Shown piece after piece: positions 54,080 through 63,432 of a stretch of 64,000 nt of DNA. This stretch comes from Dehalococcoidia bacterium (lineage in GTDB: Bacteria; Chloroflexota; Dehalococcoidia; Lucifugimonadales; Lucifugimonadaceae), in assembly GCA_012959765.1 (NCBI GenBank), contig DUCO01000006.1, forward strand, positions 62,914 through 126,913. The letters are read 5' to 3'. The number at the start of each line of letters is the position of its first letter. Positions within the stretch are counted from its first letter, which is position 1. The position numbers were made by a program, and so were the translations under genes. The notes under the pieces were generated by a model. It was given only the letters and a program-made list of their open reading frames with translations, ran no database searches and had not been told where the DNA came from.

Positions 54080-56650
54080 TTGACCGACGCCTCGACAAAT
54101 CCGCATCGTTTACCTTCGTCCGTGGTGCCTTCGCACTACCGAATACACCTTGAGCCCAATCTCGTAGAGGCCACTTTTTCTGGCAAAGTTGAGATTGAAA
54201 TTGAGGTTGGCCAGGCGACTTCAAGCATCCAGATCAACTCTGCCGAGCTGGAAATATCGTCTGCGTGGGTGCTCGATGCAGTTGGCTCGAAGATCGAGTC
54301 TTCTGAAGTTGCTCACGATGAAGAAAAAGAGCGTGCAACGCTGAGTTTTGGTTCGGAACTGGCGTCGGGTCCTTACACGATCGTTGCCGAGTTCACGGGC
54401 ATCCTGAACGATCAACTTCGCGGTTTTTATCGCTCAATATTCACCGATGAAGACGGCGTTGAGCGCACGATCGCCACTACTCAGTTCGAGAGCACTTCTG
54501 CAAGGCGAGCGTTCCCATGTTTCGATGAACCTGCGTTCAAGGCTTCTTATGGTGTGACGCTTGTTGTTCCTGAGGGCGAGTTCGCTGTATCGAACGGTCC
54601 GACTATTTCTGAGACCAGTCTTGGCGATGGGCGAAAAGAAATTGTTTTTGAAGACACGATGGTGATGTCGACCTATCTGGTGGCGTTCATCGTGGGTCCG
54701 TTCGAGGCAACCGATCCTGTAGACGTAGACGGCGTGCCGTTGCGCATCGTCCACCCGATCGGGAAGGGTCACCTCACTGACTACTCGCTTGAGGCCGGTG
54801 CGTTCGCACTGAAATTCTTCACTGAGTACTACGGAATTCCGTATCCGGGTCAGAAGCTCGACATGGTTGCGGTGCCCGACTTTGCGTTTGGTGCGATGGA
54901 AAACCTTGGTTGTATTACGTACCGGGAAGTACTGCTGCTTGTCGACAAGTCACGTTCGACCGAGCCTGAATTGCTTCGTGTTGCCGATGTTATTGCGCAC
55001 GAAATCGCACACATGTGGTTTGGCGATCTCGTGACCATGGAGTGGTGGAACGGAATCTGGCTGAACGAGGCATTTGCGACGTTCATGGCGACGATGTCTT
55101 CCGATAGTTTCAACAGTGAATGGGGTCGATGGAACCAGTTCAGTCTTGAGCGTTCGATGGCGTTCGATGTCGATTCGCTTGCCAACACCCGCCCGATCGA
55201 GATCGAGGTGAACTCACCTGAGGATGCTGAGGGTATGTTCGATCTTTTGACGTACGAAAAGGGTGGATCGGTGCTGCGAATGTTGGAGCAGTACTTGGGT
55301 GCAGAAGAGTTCAAGGACGGGATTACCTACTACCTGAACAAGCACAAGTACGGGAACACCGAGACGAACGACCTGTGGGATGCGATTGAGCATGTTACGC
55401 AGCAGCCGGCACGCCGGATTATGGATTCGTGGATATTCCAGAAGGGCTATCCGCTTGTAAGTGCTTCGATTTCTGATGACGGCTCGACGATTACCTTGTC
55501 GCAGGATCGGTTCCTGTACACCGAGGGCGACTCGGTTGACGAGACGATCTGGTCGGTTCCTATCGTTATGAAAGTCGGCACGGCTGCTGGTGTTGAGGAA
55601 GTTCGGTATTTACTTGAAACTCAATCGGCTGAGATCAAGTTGGATTCTCCTGCCGATTGGGCTTCTGCCAACGCTGGCGGAAGCGGGTTCTTCCGGGCAC
55701 GTTATTCGCCAGAAATGCTGAAGGCGCTTTCGGGCAGCATGTTCGACAATCTCACTCCTATCGAACGATTTGGCCTTGTTGACGACACGTGGTCGTCGGT
55801 GATGGCAGGTCGTACTTCGGCTGCTGACTTTTTGGACTTCGCACGCAGCTTCCAGGATGAGACCGACCTTGATGTGTGGACGGTGCTTTCGGGTTGCCTT
55901 GCGGGGTTAGACAAGCTGGTTGAGGGCGAGGCGAAACTGCAGTATCAGGCTGCGATTCGTGATCTTGCGCAGCCTGCGCTTGATCGACTTGGCTGGGAGC
56001 CCGGAGATAGCGATTCTTCGCGTGATCTCGAGCTTCGGGGTCTGTTCATCCGGTTGCTGGCGAATGTCGGTGATGATGATCTGGCGTTGAAGAATGCTGG
56101 TGATCTGCACGATTCTTACCTGGTTGACAGTGGTTCTGTGGAGCCGAACATTGCTGCTGCTGCTACCGGGGTTGTTGCTTCGAAGGGCGATTCTACGCGG
56201 TACGAGGTGTTCTTAGACAAGCACCAGAACCCGACGACTCCGCAGGAAGAGCGACGTTACCAGTCGGCGCTTTCGGCGTTCCCAGGTGAGGCCGAGATGA
56301 ATCGCACTCTGGCGATGTCGCTGGATGGCTCGATTCGAACTCAGGATGCGCCGTATTTGCTGGCAGTTTGCATGCGGAATAAAGAGCAGGGTCATCTTGC
56401 GTGGGAGTTCGTGAAGGACAACTGGGACAAGATCAACGAGGATTTTCCGGCGAACAGCATCGTGCGGATGCTTTCGGGTGTGACTTCGCTGAGCAAGCCT
56501 GAGCAGGCGGATGATGTGATTGCGTTTTTCGAGGATCACGAGGTTCCGTCGGGTCAGCTAACGCTGCAGCAGACGCTTGAGAAGTTGCGTGTGAACGTTG
56601 CTTTGCGGGCGCGGGAGAGTGGACCGTTCAGCGAGAGTATGACCGGTTAG
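54080..56650 (+). CDS. M1-family aminopeptidase
   Basis: An 856-residue zinc aminopeptidase of the eukaryote-type (puromycin-sensitive) M1 group. G-A-M-E-N near residue 271, H307-E-I-A-H311 and E330 in L-N-E-A-F are the exopeptidase and zinc sites. The C-terminal ERAP1-like helical domain (about 530-856) is present. It removes N-terminal residues from peptides in the cytoplasm. The start is TTG at 54080 after GGAGTG. The gene stands alone with 190 bp of empty sequence before it. Confidence 0.93.
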   Translation: MTDASTNPHRLPSSVVPSHYRIHLEPNLVEATFSGKVEIEIEVGQATSSIQINSAELEISSAWVLDAVGSKIESSEVAHDEEKERATLSFGSELASGPYTIVAEFTGILNDQLRGFYRSIFTDEDGVERTIATTQFESTSARRAFPCFDEPAFKASYGVTLVVPEGEFAVSNGPTISETSLGDGRKEIVFEDTMVMSTYLVAFIVGPFEATDPVDVDGVPLRIVHPIGKGHLTDYSLEAGAFALKFFTEYYGIPYPGQKLDMVAVPDFAFGAMENLGCITYREVLLLVDKSRSTEPELLRVADVIAHEIAHMWFGDLVTMEWWNGIWLNEAFATFMATMSSDSFNSEWGRWNQFSLERSMAFDVDSLANTRPIEIEVNSPEDAEGMFDLLTYEKGGSVLRMLEQYLGAEEFKDGITYYLNKHKYGNTETNDLWDAIEHVTQQPARRIMDSWIFQKGYPLVSASISDDGSTITLSQDRFLYTEGDSVDETIWSVPIVMKVGTAAGVEEVRYLLETQSAEIKLDSPADWASANAGGSGFFRARYSPEMLKALSGSMFDNLTPIERFGLVDDTWSSVMAGRTSAADFLDFARSFQDETDLDVWTVLSGCLAGLDKLVEGEAKLQYQAAIRDLAQPALDRLGWEPGDSDSSRDLELRGLFIRLLANVGDDDLALKNAGDLHDSYLVDSGSVEPNIAAAATGVVASKGDSTRYEVFLDKHQNPTTPQEERRYQSALSAFPGEAEMNRTLAMSLDGSIRTQDAPYLLAVCMRNKEQGHLAWEFVKDNWDKINEDFPANSIVRMLSGVTSLSKPEQADDVIAFFEDHEVPSGQLTLQQTLEKLRVNVALRARESGPFSESMTG

Positions 56651-56717
56651 GGGGGTGTTCTTATTTGGTGTTGGGGTGGTATGAATTGTTCCTTCTCCCC
56701 GCCACCCCACTCGCGTG

Positions 56718-56756
56718 CCCCCTCACCCAGCCCTCTCCCGCATGGAGAGGGCTTTA
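56718..56756 (+). repeat. Dispersed intergenic repeat, family A, copy 3
   Basis: CCCCCTCACCCAG, CCCTCTCCC, CAT spacer, GGAGAGGG: the longest hairpin of this family (CCCTCTCC/GGAGAGGG). It lies between the aminopeptidase and the FAD oxidoreductase. Confidence 0.75.
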
Positions 56757-56780
56757 GCCGCAGTCTTATCAAACGTTCAT

Positions 56781-58112
56781 ATGTCCACAATCCACTACAC
56801 AAAGTCGTTGCCTGTCGTTGCTGAGCCTGATGTTCTGGTTTGCGGCACGGGGTTGGCCGGGATTGGGGCAGCTGTGGGGGCGGCTCGTAACGGCGCTTCG
56901 GTTATGGCAGTGGATCGGATGGGATTTGCTGGCGGATTCTTTACGAACATCATTGGGTCGGCGTTCGATGGGTTTGTTTACGAGGAGACGGGTAAGCCTG
57001 TTGTGGGCGGGCTTGTGTTCGAGATGCTGGAACGGATGGGTGTTGTTGAGCCGGGGCAGGCTCCTCATCTTTCGTACAACGTGAACGGCGATTTCACCGA
57101 GGTCGAAAAGCATCCCGACCGCGTGATTCCTCGTACCGATCCCGAGCTGTTCAAAAAGGCTTCGGACGACGTGTTGATCGAGTCGGGGGTGCAGCCGTTA
57201 TTTCATACGCAGGTCTCGGATGTGATCGTTCGCGGTGATCGGGTTGAGTCGGTTATTGTCAGCAATAAAGACGGTCTGGTTGCGGTTCGACCGAAGATGG
57301 TTATTGATGCGACTGGCGATGCTGATGTGGCTGCATGGGCGGGGTGTCCATACGAGGTTGCTGATTCGCTGCAGCCGATGAGTTTGCACTTTCGAATTGG
57401 GTTTGTTGAACTCACCTTTGAGCTGCGCAGGAAGTGCGCTGCGGTTCTGGAGAAGGCACGGACAGAAGGCAAGATCGGACTGTACGGCGGTCCGTGGCCG
57501 GCGACTTTTTCGGGTCGTGATATTTATTTCAACGTGATTCGCACACCCGGATCTTCCACCAGTCCCAACGACTGGACTAACGCCGAAATTCAGGGTCGGC
57601 GTGATGCCTGGACGATGTTTGAACTCTGGAAACAGGCGTTGCCTGAGTTCAAAAATGCGTACTTTTTTACTAGTGGTCCGACTGCTGGGGCTCGTGAATC
57701 ACGGCGGATCGTGGGCGATTATGTGCTGACTGGCGATGACATTCGGCAGGCGAAGCGTCAGGATGATGTGGTTGTGCTGGGTGCGTGGCGAATTGATCGT
57801 CATCCAGAGGCGGAATCGGGTTATCATGAGCAACCGGTCGTTCCGCCGTACGATATTTCATACCGAACTTTGTTGCCGCAGGGTGTGGAGAATCTCTGGG
57901 TAGCGGGTCGGTGTCACTCGGCGACCTCCGAGGCGTTGGCTTCTAGTCGAGTAACGGCGAATGCGATGGGAATGGGGCAGGCGGCAGGAACGGCTGCTGC
58001 GATTGCCTGTGCGAGTGGTGGTGATAGCCGAAATGTGTCGATTACTGAACTACAGGATCGACTTGTGGCAGCTAATGTGATTCTCGATCCTGCGTCGGCA
58101 ATGCAGGTTTAG
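56781..58112 (+). CDS. FAD-dependent oxidoreductase (PF12831 type)
   Basis: A protein of about 443 residues with an N-terminal FAD motif V-C-G-T-G-L-A-G-I-G-A-A-V-G-A-A-R, V-D-R-M-G-F-A-G-G, the middle V-I-D-A-T-G-D-A-D-V-A and C-terminal W-V-A-G-R-C-H-S-A-T-S-E-A. These FAD proteins oxidise unknown small molecules or take part in sugar-acid and lactone pathways. I chose ATG 56781 since the frame upstream of it (from 56715) is translated repeat family A. The methyltransferase gene follows after 25 bp. Confidence 0.88.
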   Translation: MSTIHYTKSLPVVAEPDVLVCGTGLAGIGAAVGAARNGASVMAVDRMGFAGGFFTNIIGSAFDGFVYEETGKPVVGGLVFEMLERMGVVEPGQAPHLSYNVNGDFTEVEKHPDRVIPRTDPELFKKASDDVLIESGVQPLFHTQVSDVIVRGDRVESVIVSNKDGLVAVRPKMVIDATGDADVAAWAGCPYEVADSLQPMSLHFRIGFVELTFELRRKCAAVLEKARTEGKIGLYGGPWPATFSGRDIYFNVIRTPGSSTSPNDWTNAEIQGRRDAWTMFELWKQALPEFKNAYFFTSGPTAGARESRRIVGDYVLTGDDIRQAKRQDDVVVLGAWRIDRHPEAESGYHEQPVVPPYDISYRTLLPQGVENLWVAGRCHSATSEALASSRVTANAMGMGQAAGTAAAIACASGGDSRNVSITELQDRLVAANVILDPASAMQV

Positions 58113-58137
58113 CAGCGGGTATTTAGAAAGTAGAACG

Positions 58138-58635
58138 ATGACGGACGGTCAGAATTTTTCTAGTGGTGAACCTGAAAAGCTGGGACTGGAGTTGCCCGCG
58201 TTTCCGCCGGTGATTTTCGGGATTCCGGTGGCAATTGGCGCGTTAGTTCACGTGTTTTTCTGGCGACTGTCGGTTATCGGTGGCGTGATGGGTGTTGTGA
58301 TCGGTACGGTCATGGTGCTCGTTGGGCTTTTCGTGATTTACTGGACTTGGAAGACCATGCAAGCTCACGGCGAACACCCGGAGCCGGGCGTGGCGACTAA
58401 AACGCTGGTGGTGACGGGTCCGTTCAAGCGCACGCGCAATCCGATTTACTCCGGGTTTCTGTTTATCGCTGCTGGTCTGGCGATTGCGTTGAACGCGATG
58501 GCAATGTTGATAGCTGTTTTCTTTGGGGTGGCAGCTTTGACGGCGCTGGTTATTCGCCGTGAAGAGGCGTATTTAGAGGGCGAGTTCGGCGAGGTTTACA
58601 CGAAGTACGCGAATCGCACAGGTCGCTGGCTCTAA
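58138..58635 (+). CDS. Isoprenylcysteine carboxyl methyltransferase-family membrane protein
   Basis: A 165-residue protein with four hydrophobic segments. The methyltransferase motif G-P-F-K-R-T-R-N-P-I-Y-S-G near residue 100 and R-R-E-E-A-Y-L-E-G-E-F-G-E-V-Y-x-K-Y-A are family signatures (PF04191 type). Acts with S-adenosylmethionine on an isoprenoid, phospholipid or other lipid; not a true protein prenyl pathway in bacteria. 25 bp behind the FAD oxidoreductase. Confidence 0.88.
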   Translation: MTDGQNFSSGEPEKLGLELPAFPPVIFGIPVAIGALVHVFFWRLSVIGGVMGVVIGTVMVLVGLFVIYWTWKTMQAHGEHPEPGVATKTLVVTGPFKRTRNPIYSGFLFIAAGLAIALNAMAMLIAVFFGVAALTALVIRREEAYLEGEFGEVYTKYANRTGRWL

Positions 58636-58730
58636 CGCCTAGGGCGTGTTTTGTTTGGGGTGATGGTGGCGTGGGTGATTGATAGCCTGTTGGGCTCCTC
58701 GCAATGACAGGCGGCGCGTCCCTGACCCCC

Positions 58731-58765
58731 AGATCCTTCGACTCCGATGACTTCGCTCAGGACAC
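58731..58765 (+). repeat. Dispersed intergenic repeat, family B, copy 2
   Basis: A 35-bp unit matching 10013-10047 (AGATCC...CGATGACTTCGCTC...GGACAC). Preceded at 58698-58710 by CTCGCAATGACAG, a 13-mer that recurs at 60344-60356. Confidence 0.7.
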
Positions 58766-58789
58766 GGGAATTCGGATGCTTCGCGCTAA

Positions 58790-60196
58790 TCAGCCTGCGG
58801 TAGCTCGGGGCCAGATTTTTTTGGCTATGCCGGTGCTTGGCATTGCGATTGACAGTGCGCCAATGACTCCCAGTGTCAGGCTGATCCAGAGGGCCTTGTC
58901 GTAGCTTCCTGTTGAGTCGTAGATCTGACCTGCCAGCCAAACTGCGGTCGAAGCACCTATCGGCATGACCATGAACATGGTGCCGATTATTGTGCCGAGT
59001 CTACGTAATCCGAACTCGTCGGAGCTAACGGTTCCTGTAAGAGAAATTACCGACGTCCACGAGCTTCCAATGCATACGATTCCGGCTATCGCACCGGGCA
59101 GGCTGGTCGACATTAGGAGGATGGCGTATCCGATAGCTCGCATAACGAACGCAAAGGAAAGTAAGGGGCGTCGGCCAAATCTATCGGCCAGTAAACCGAA
59201 GCCGAGTCCGCCTGCGATTCCCGCGATTCCCACGGTAACGAGCGCGTATGCGCCGTTAATGGCTGTTGTGCCGAAGTCTGTCGTGTAAGCGACGAAGTGG
59301 GCATTCACGAAGCCCATTGTGTAGCCTCATATGAAGAAGCCGATAGTGAGTCGCCAGAAGAGTCCTGTTCGGCACGCCTGACCAAGCGACAGGCCGATAT
59401 TTGGGTTTGCGGACCCCTTTGTAAAAGCTTCGGATTCATCACCGTTGAGGATTGCTTCGTCTTCTTCGTCGGCGTGCTGGCCGGGTCCAGGTCGGCTCCT
59501 CAGAAGGATGATTACGAGTGGCAGGACGAGCGCCAGCATTATTCCCGACAGGATCAGGTAGCCCTCACGCCAGCCGAGAAATGCTACTGCCAGCGCCGCA
59601 ATGGGCACCATAGAGGATTCACCGACGGCTGAGCCTGTACCTGCTACTGACATCGCCAGAGCTCGTCTGCGGGTGAACCATGCACCTACGATTTTCGCGA
59701 CTGCTCCCGGCGATGCGAGTGTGCCGCCGATGCCCATGATTACGAACAGTACGTAGACGTGCCACAGATCCTGGACGAACGACATTCCTGCGAGGGCGAG
59801 TCCACCGACTATAACTCCGCTGGCAGCGATTCGTTTTGGGTCGTATCGATCAGCGAGAATTCCGGCGACGGGCCTTAGTGCCCCGGTGGCGAGCCCGGCA
59901 ATTGCCAGTGCTCCGGCGAGCGATCCGCGGCTCCAGTCGAACTCTTCGGTTACGGGTTTTAGAAATACGCCGAAAGAGAATCGCGATCCAGCGCCGCCGA
60001 ACAACATGATCGCGGTGCCGAGAACGACATACCAGCCGTAATGGATGTTTCGGATTTTGGAGATTTCGTGGTTACCGAGTGGTGGGGGTCGAGATATCGA
60101 TGATGGCAGCGCAGGATATCTGATCCCTGAGGGTGGTTGCGGGGTTTTGCGGGGGTGGTTGCGATTGTCTGTCGTTTTTTGAGTCCGGGCGGGCAT
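58790..60196 (-). pseudogene. MFS transporter interrupted by an in-frame TGA
   Basis: Read through TGA at 59329-59327 this frame gives one 12-helix major facilitator of about 468 residues. Part 1 holds helices 1-6 (H-Y-G-W-Y-V-V, A-D-R-Y-D motif A, G-G-T-L-A-S-P-G) and ends T-I-G-F-F-I; part 2 resumes in the same frame G-Y-T-M-G-F-V-N-A-H-F-V-A-Y and holds helices 7-12. Relatives of the oxalate/formate-antiporter group read F-F-x-C-G-F-T here, so the stop replaces a cysteine (TGC or TGT). The 45-residue proline-rich head before H-Y-G-W is unusual; no closer start codon exists in frame. Confidence 0.75.
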
Positions 60197-60343
60197 TCGC
60201 ACTTGGGACTCGGGTGGGTGACGGCTCGGGATGACATTTGGGTTGTGGGGTGAGACAGGACGACGGTGATGTGGGCAAGGTAACTTTCAGCTGATTCGAA
60301 AGGTATTCCCGCGTTGGTGGTGGATTGCCACGGCGTCGGACTT

Positions 60344-60356
60344 CTCGCAATGACAG
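60344..60356 (+). repeat. Short repeat CTCGCAATGACAG
   Basis: Exact 13-mer also at 58698-58710, here next to the glutamine synthetase terminator. Confidence 0.5.
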
Positions 60357-60378
60357 AATCGCGTTGTTGTGGAATTAC

Positions 60379-60410
60379 AAAAGGGGGATGGCCGAAGCCA
60401 TCCCCCTTTT
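60379..60410. terminator. Terminator after the glutamine synthetase gene
   Basis: A perfect 14-bp stem AAAAGGGGGATGGC/GCCATCCCCCTTTT with a CGAA tetraloop, 24 bp past the stop codon. Confidence 0.93.
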
Positions 60411-60434
60411 GGGAGTCTTTGTTGAACTCGGGAG

Positions 60435-61460
60435 CTACTTGGTAGCTGCTGAGCAGACGGTGTCGATTACCAACTGGCTTACGACGTAGGGGTCGCAGTT
60501 GGCGTTCGGTCGTCGGTCTTCGATGTAACCCTTGCCGTCCTTATCGACCTGCCACGGAATTCGAACGGATGCGCCACGGTCGGATACGCCATATGAGAAC
60601 TGGTCGAATCGCTGGGTCTCGTGTTCGCCTGTGAGTCGAAGTTCCACACCTGCGCCGTATCCGGCCATGTGGAGTGCTGGCTTGCCTTCGGCACCAAGTG
60701 CTTCGGCTGCTGCAACACATGCGTCGATAGACTCACGCATCTCGTTAGTCGAGAAATTGGTGTGGCAACCTGCGCCGTTCCAGTCGCCTGAAACAGGCTT
60801 GGGGTTGAGCGTTGCTGAAATCGGGATGCCCTTGGGTCCAAGGAAATCCTCGGCGATTCGGTAGAGCAGCCATCGAGCGAGCCACATTTCGTCGCCGATT
60901 CGCGGAGCGGCGATTGGGCCGATCTGGAACTCCCACTGTCCTGGCATTACTTCTGCGTTGATTCCTGAGATGTGAATCCCGGCGTCGATGCATGCCTGAA
61001 GGTGAGCGTTTACTACTTCGCGTCCAAATATTTCGTCGGATCCGACTCCACAGTAGTAGCCGCCCTGAGGTGCCGGGAAGCCGTTGTCGGGCCAGCCTAG
61101 AGGAGCGATGCCTTCGTAGAAGGTGTATTCCTGCTCAAGACCAAACCAGGTGTCGAGATTGCCGTATTTTTCGGCGGTTGCTGCGCACTTTGCACGGGTG
61201 TTCGTGGGATGCGGAGTCATATCGGTGAGCAAGGTCTCGCACATAACGAGCTTGTTCGGCGCTCCACGGATAGGGTCTGGAACAACCAGAACGGGGTTAA
61301 TGACCACGTCGGACTGATCGCCTGTGGCCTGGTTGGTTGAGGATCCGTCGAATCCCCAGATGCCGGGCTCTTTGCCGTCGGCCAGCACCTGAGCTTTCGA
61401 CCGTAGCTTGGCGGTCGGCTCGGTGCCATCAATCCAAATATATTCGGCTATGTAGGGCAT
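60435..61460 (-). CDS. glnII: Type II (eukaryote-like) glutamine synthetase
   Basis: A 341-residue GSII. W-G-F-D-G-S-S-T-N-Q-A near residue 36, W-F-G-L-E-Q-E-Y-T, N-A-E-V-M-P-G-Q-W-E-F-Q-I-G-P, N-G-A-G-C-H-T-N-F-S-T (ATP site) and R-R-P-N-A-N-C-D-P-Y are diagnostic. It is much shorter than GSI (about 450-470 residues) and is not adenylylated. Joins ammonium to glutamate using ATP. About 290 bp upstream is non-coding and must hold its promoter; I see no clear nitrogen-control box. Confidence 0.95.
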   Translation of the reverse strand: MPYIAEYIWIDGTEPTAKLRSKAQVLADGKEPGIWGFDGSSTNQATGDQSDVVINPVLVVPDPIRGAPNKLVMCETLLTDMTPHPTNTRAKCAATAEKYGNLDTWFGLEQEYTFYEGIAPLGWPDNGFPAPQGGYYCGVGSDEIFGREVVNAHLQACIDAGIHISGINAEVMPGQWEFQIGPIAAPRIGDEMWLARWLLYRIAEDFLGPKGIPISATLNPKPVSGDWNGAGCHTNFSTNEMRESIDACVAAAEALGAEGKPALHMAGYGAGVELRLTGEHETQRFDQFSYGVSDRGASVRIPWQVDKDGKGYIEDRRPNANCDPYVVSQLVIDTVCSAATK

Positions 61461-61750
61461 CGTTGTTGTTCCTCGTGCTTCTTTCCTGAAGTAGGCACCA
61501 TGCTGTTTTGCCGGTCAGACCAACAGGGTCTGAGGAGCGTTCCATATTTTGCGCAGCGAGCATTTTACTTGCGAACTGCGTCTTCGGATAGCGAGCCAAA
61601 CCGCGCTGGCCGATCATCCACGAACTAAATTATCGGAAACGTGTTTCAAAGGTGTTTCAATTTCGATAAATATCAGAATATTTTTTGAAAAACGATAGAA
61701 CCCTCACAAGTGGATTCGACTCGGCGTAGTTCTGGCCACATAATCGGGGT

Positions 61751-62173
61751 ATGAATCCAGAACATTTTGAACTGCTGAACGGCACCGCAGAAGAACTTAC
61801 GGCGTGGCACCGCGCGCACTCACCTGAGCAGCTCGACTTGAAGGGTGCTGATCTCTCGGGTCGAGATTTGCGGGGTCGAGACTTTACTCGTGCGAATCTT
61901 GAGCGGGCCGATTTATCGGGGGCGAATCTGGATGAAGCGGTGTTTTCTGAGGCCAGTTTGCGCAGGGCGAAACTGGTTGGTGCGTCGATGAAAAAAGTTA
62001 CGCTTTACCGAACGAATTGCACCGGTGCCGATATTTCTGATGCCGATCTGACCGGGGCGAATATGTATCGCTGCGTGTTGCGTGAGGCCACGATTACGGG
62101 TGCGAACTTTAAGATGGCTGCGATTTTCAAGGTGGCGTGGCCTGAGGGTGTGGATGTGAGGGCGCACGGGTGA
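61751..62173 (+). CDS. Pentapeptide repeat protein
   Basis: A 140-residue protein with about 16 pentapeptide repeats A-(D/N)-L-x-x from residue 30 to 122 (for example G-A-D-L-S, G-R-D-L-R, R-A-N-L-E, R-A-D-L-S, G-A-N-L-D). These form a right-handed quadrilateral beta-helix; some relatives mimic DNA and protect gyrase, most are unknown. It ends with TGA, followed by repeat family A. Confidence 0.9.
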   Translation: MNPEHFELLNGTAEELTAWHRAHSPEQLDLKGADLSGRDLRGRDFTRANLERADLSGANLDEAVFSEASLRRAKLVGASMKKVTLYRTNCTGADISDADLTGANMYRCVLREATITGANFKMAAIFKVAWPEGVDVRAHG

Positions 62174-62284
62174 GGTCGCCAGGCGACGTTTTGTTTGGGG
62201 TGCCGAGAGCACGTTTTGATTTGGGTGATTGGCTTATGGCCAAAACGGGGTTAGCGTTCGACAGCTGATTCCCGCGTCAAGCGT

Positions 62285-62326
62285 TCCCCCTCAACCTAAC
62301 CTTCTCCCTAGGGAGAAGGGATAAAA
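62285..62326 (+). repeat. Dispersed intergenic repeat, family A, copy 4
   Basis: CCCCCTCAACCTAACC, CTTCTCCCTAGGGAGAAG palindrome, then GGATAAAA. Near-perfect hairpin placed between the convergent pentapeptide and oxidoreductase genes. Confidence 0.75.
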
Positions 62327-62346
62327 CAGAGGAGCAGACGTACAAG

Positions 62347-63357
62347 CTAGCCGCTGAGGCCGCCGGTTACTCGCATTAGGGTTTCTTGGACGAGGAGTTC
62401 GTGGTCCAGGGTTCGTAGCGGCTCTGATTCGCCTTTGATGTTGCGAACTAACTCGGCAAATGTATCGACGTAGCGGGCACGGTGTTCGATCTTGACTGTG
62501 TTGACGCCTTTTTTGTATTCGCCCTGATCCTCTCCGAGTGTCAGCCGAATCGTATCGGCGGGTTCAAACGGCTCCATGATTGCTGAGCCTTTGGTGCCGT
62601 AGACCTCGAAGCGTCGTGCCATTGGGCGTGTTTCCATTGCTGCGATATCGACAGTTGCAATGGCGTTGCCGTATTCGAACACGCCCAGCGTGTTGTCCAT
62701 TACATCACGATTTTCGGAAGTGGCGTTCTGGAAGAATCGAGACACTCTGTTGGGGCGGCCGAGTATCCACACGACCTGATCGAGCATGTGCCCACCGAGG
62801 TCGTACATCACACCACCCTTGTGGTGGGCAAGCCCTTCGCGTCCGGTGAACTGACCTTCTGGATTTTTTTCTGGAATCCATGTCGACATGTGTGCTCGGA
62901 CCTGAAATATGTCGCCTAAAAAGCCTGAACGTGCCCAGTTGGCAATTCGTTCAAAGCCATCGTGCTTGCGGAACATGTAGCCCATCTGGATCATTGTGCC
63001 CTGTGCTCGGGCGATCTCGATGATGTGCTCGAATCTTGGGTAGTCATCGCCCGCTGGCTTGTCGTAGAAAACGTGCTTTCCGGCGGCGACGATCTCTTCG
63101 GTGAATCCGAGACTTTCCTTGTTGGCACCTTCTGACGTGACGCAATCGACCATGGGGTCGTCGAGAAAATCGTCTGGGTCATCGATGAAATCAACATTGG
63201 CCCACGATCCGCTGTTTTCTACTTGCTCGCGCCGGACTGCATCGGGTTCGTAGACGCCGACTACTTCGACTTCCGGGTGGTCGAGCATTACCTGTAGCAC
63301 CCCTTCTGCGTGACCGTGCTTTGTTCCGTACTGGGCCATTCGCAGTTTTTCGGGCAT
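62347..63357 (-). CDS. Gfo/Idh/MocA-family oxidoreductase
   Basis: A protein of about 336 residues. The N-terminal Rossmann part has a G-T-K-H-G-H-A loop in place of the usual glycine-rich loop. Y-D-K-P-A-G (the E-K-P motif variant) is near residue 99, and the C-terminal domain has Y-D-L-G-G-H-M-L-D, with the H of the catalytic region. Acts with NAD(P) on a sugar, inositol or sugar-acid. I chose ATG 63357 (GGTGATCTCT before it); a GTG at 63417 would add 20 odd residues. Confidence 0.87.
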   Translation of the reverse strand: MPEKLRMAQYGTKHGHAEGVLQVMLDHPEVEVVGVYEPDAVRREQVENSGSWANVDFIDDPDDFLDDPMVDCVTSEGANKESLGFTEEIVAAGKHVFYDKPAGDDYPRFEHIIEIARAQGTMIQMGYMFRKHDGFERIANWARSGFLGDIFQVRAHMSTWIPEKNPEGQFTGREGLAHHKGGVMYDLGGHMLDQVVWILGRPNRVSRFFQNATSENRDVMDNTLGVFEYGNAIATVDIAAMETRPMARRFEVYGTKGSAIMEPFEPADTIRLTLGEDQGEYKKGVNTVKIEHRARYVDTFAELVRNIKGESEPLRTLDHELLVQETLMRVTGGLSG

Positions 63358-63432
63358 AGAGATCACCACTCCGGGTTTTAGTAAAGGCGAGCACCGTTGG
63401 TATTCGTGCGGGTACACAAATGTTGGAGCAGT

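Noticed and set aside
56715-56780. A 22-residue N-terminal extension of the FAD oxidoreductase
   Set aside because: This part is the translated family A repeat; the conserved protein begins at ATG 56781.
59295-59329. Selenocysteine insertion at the MFS TGA
   Set aside because: Only a 4-bp GGGC/GCCC stem follows, no convincing SECIS, and MFS transporters are not known selenoproteins.
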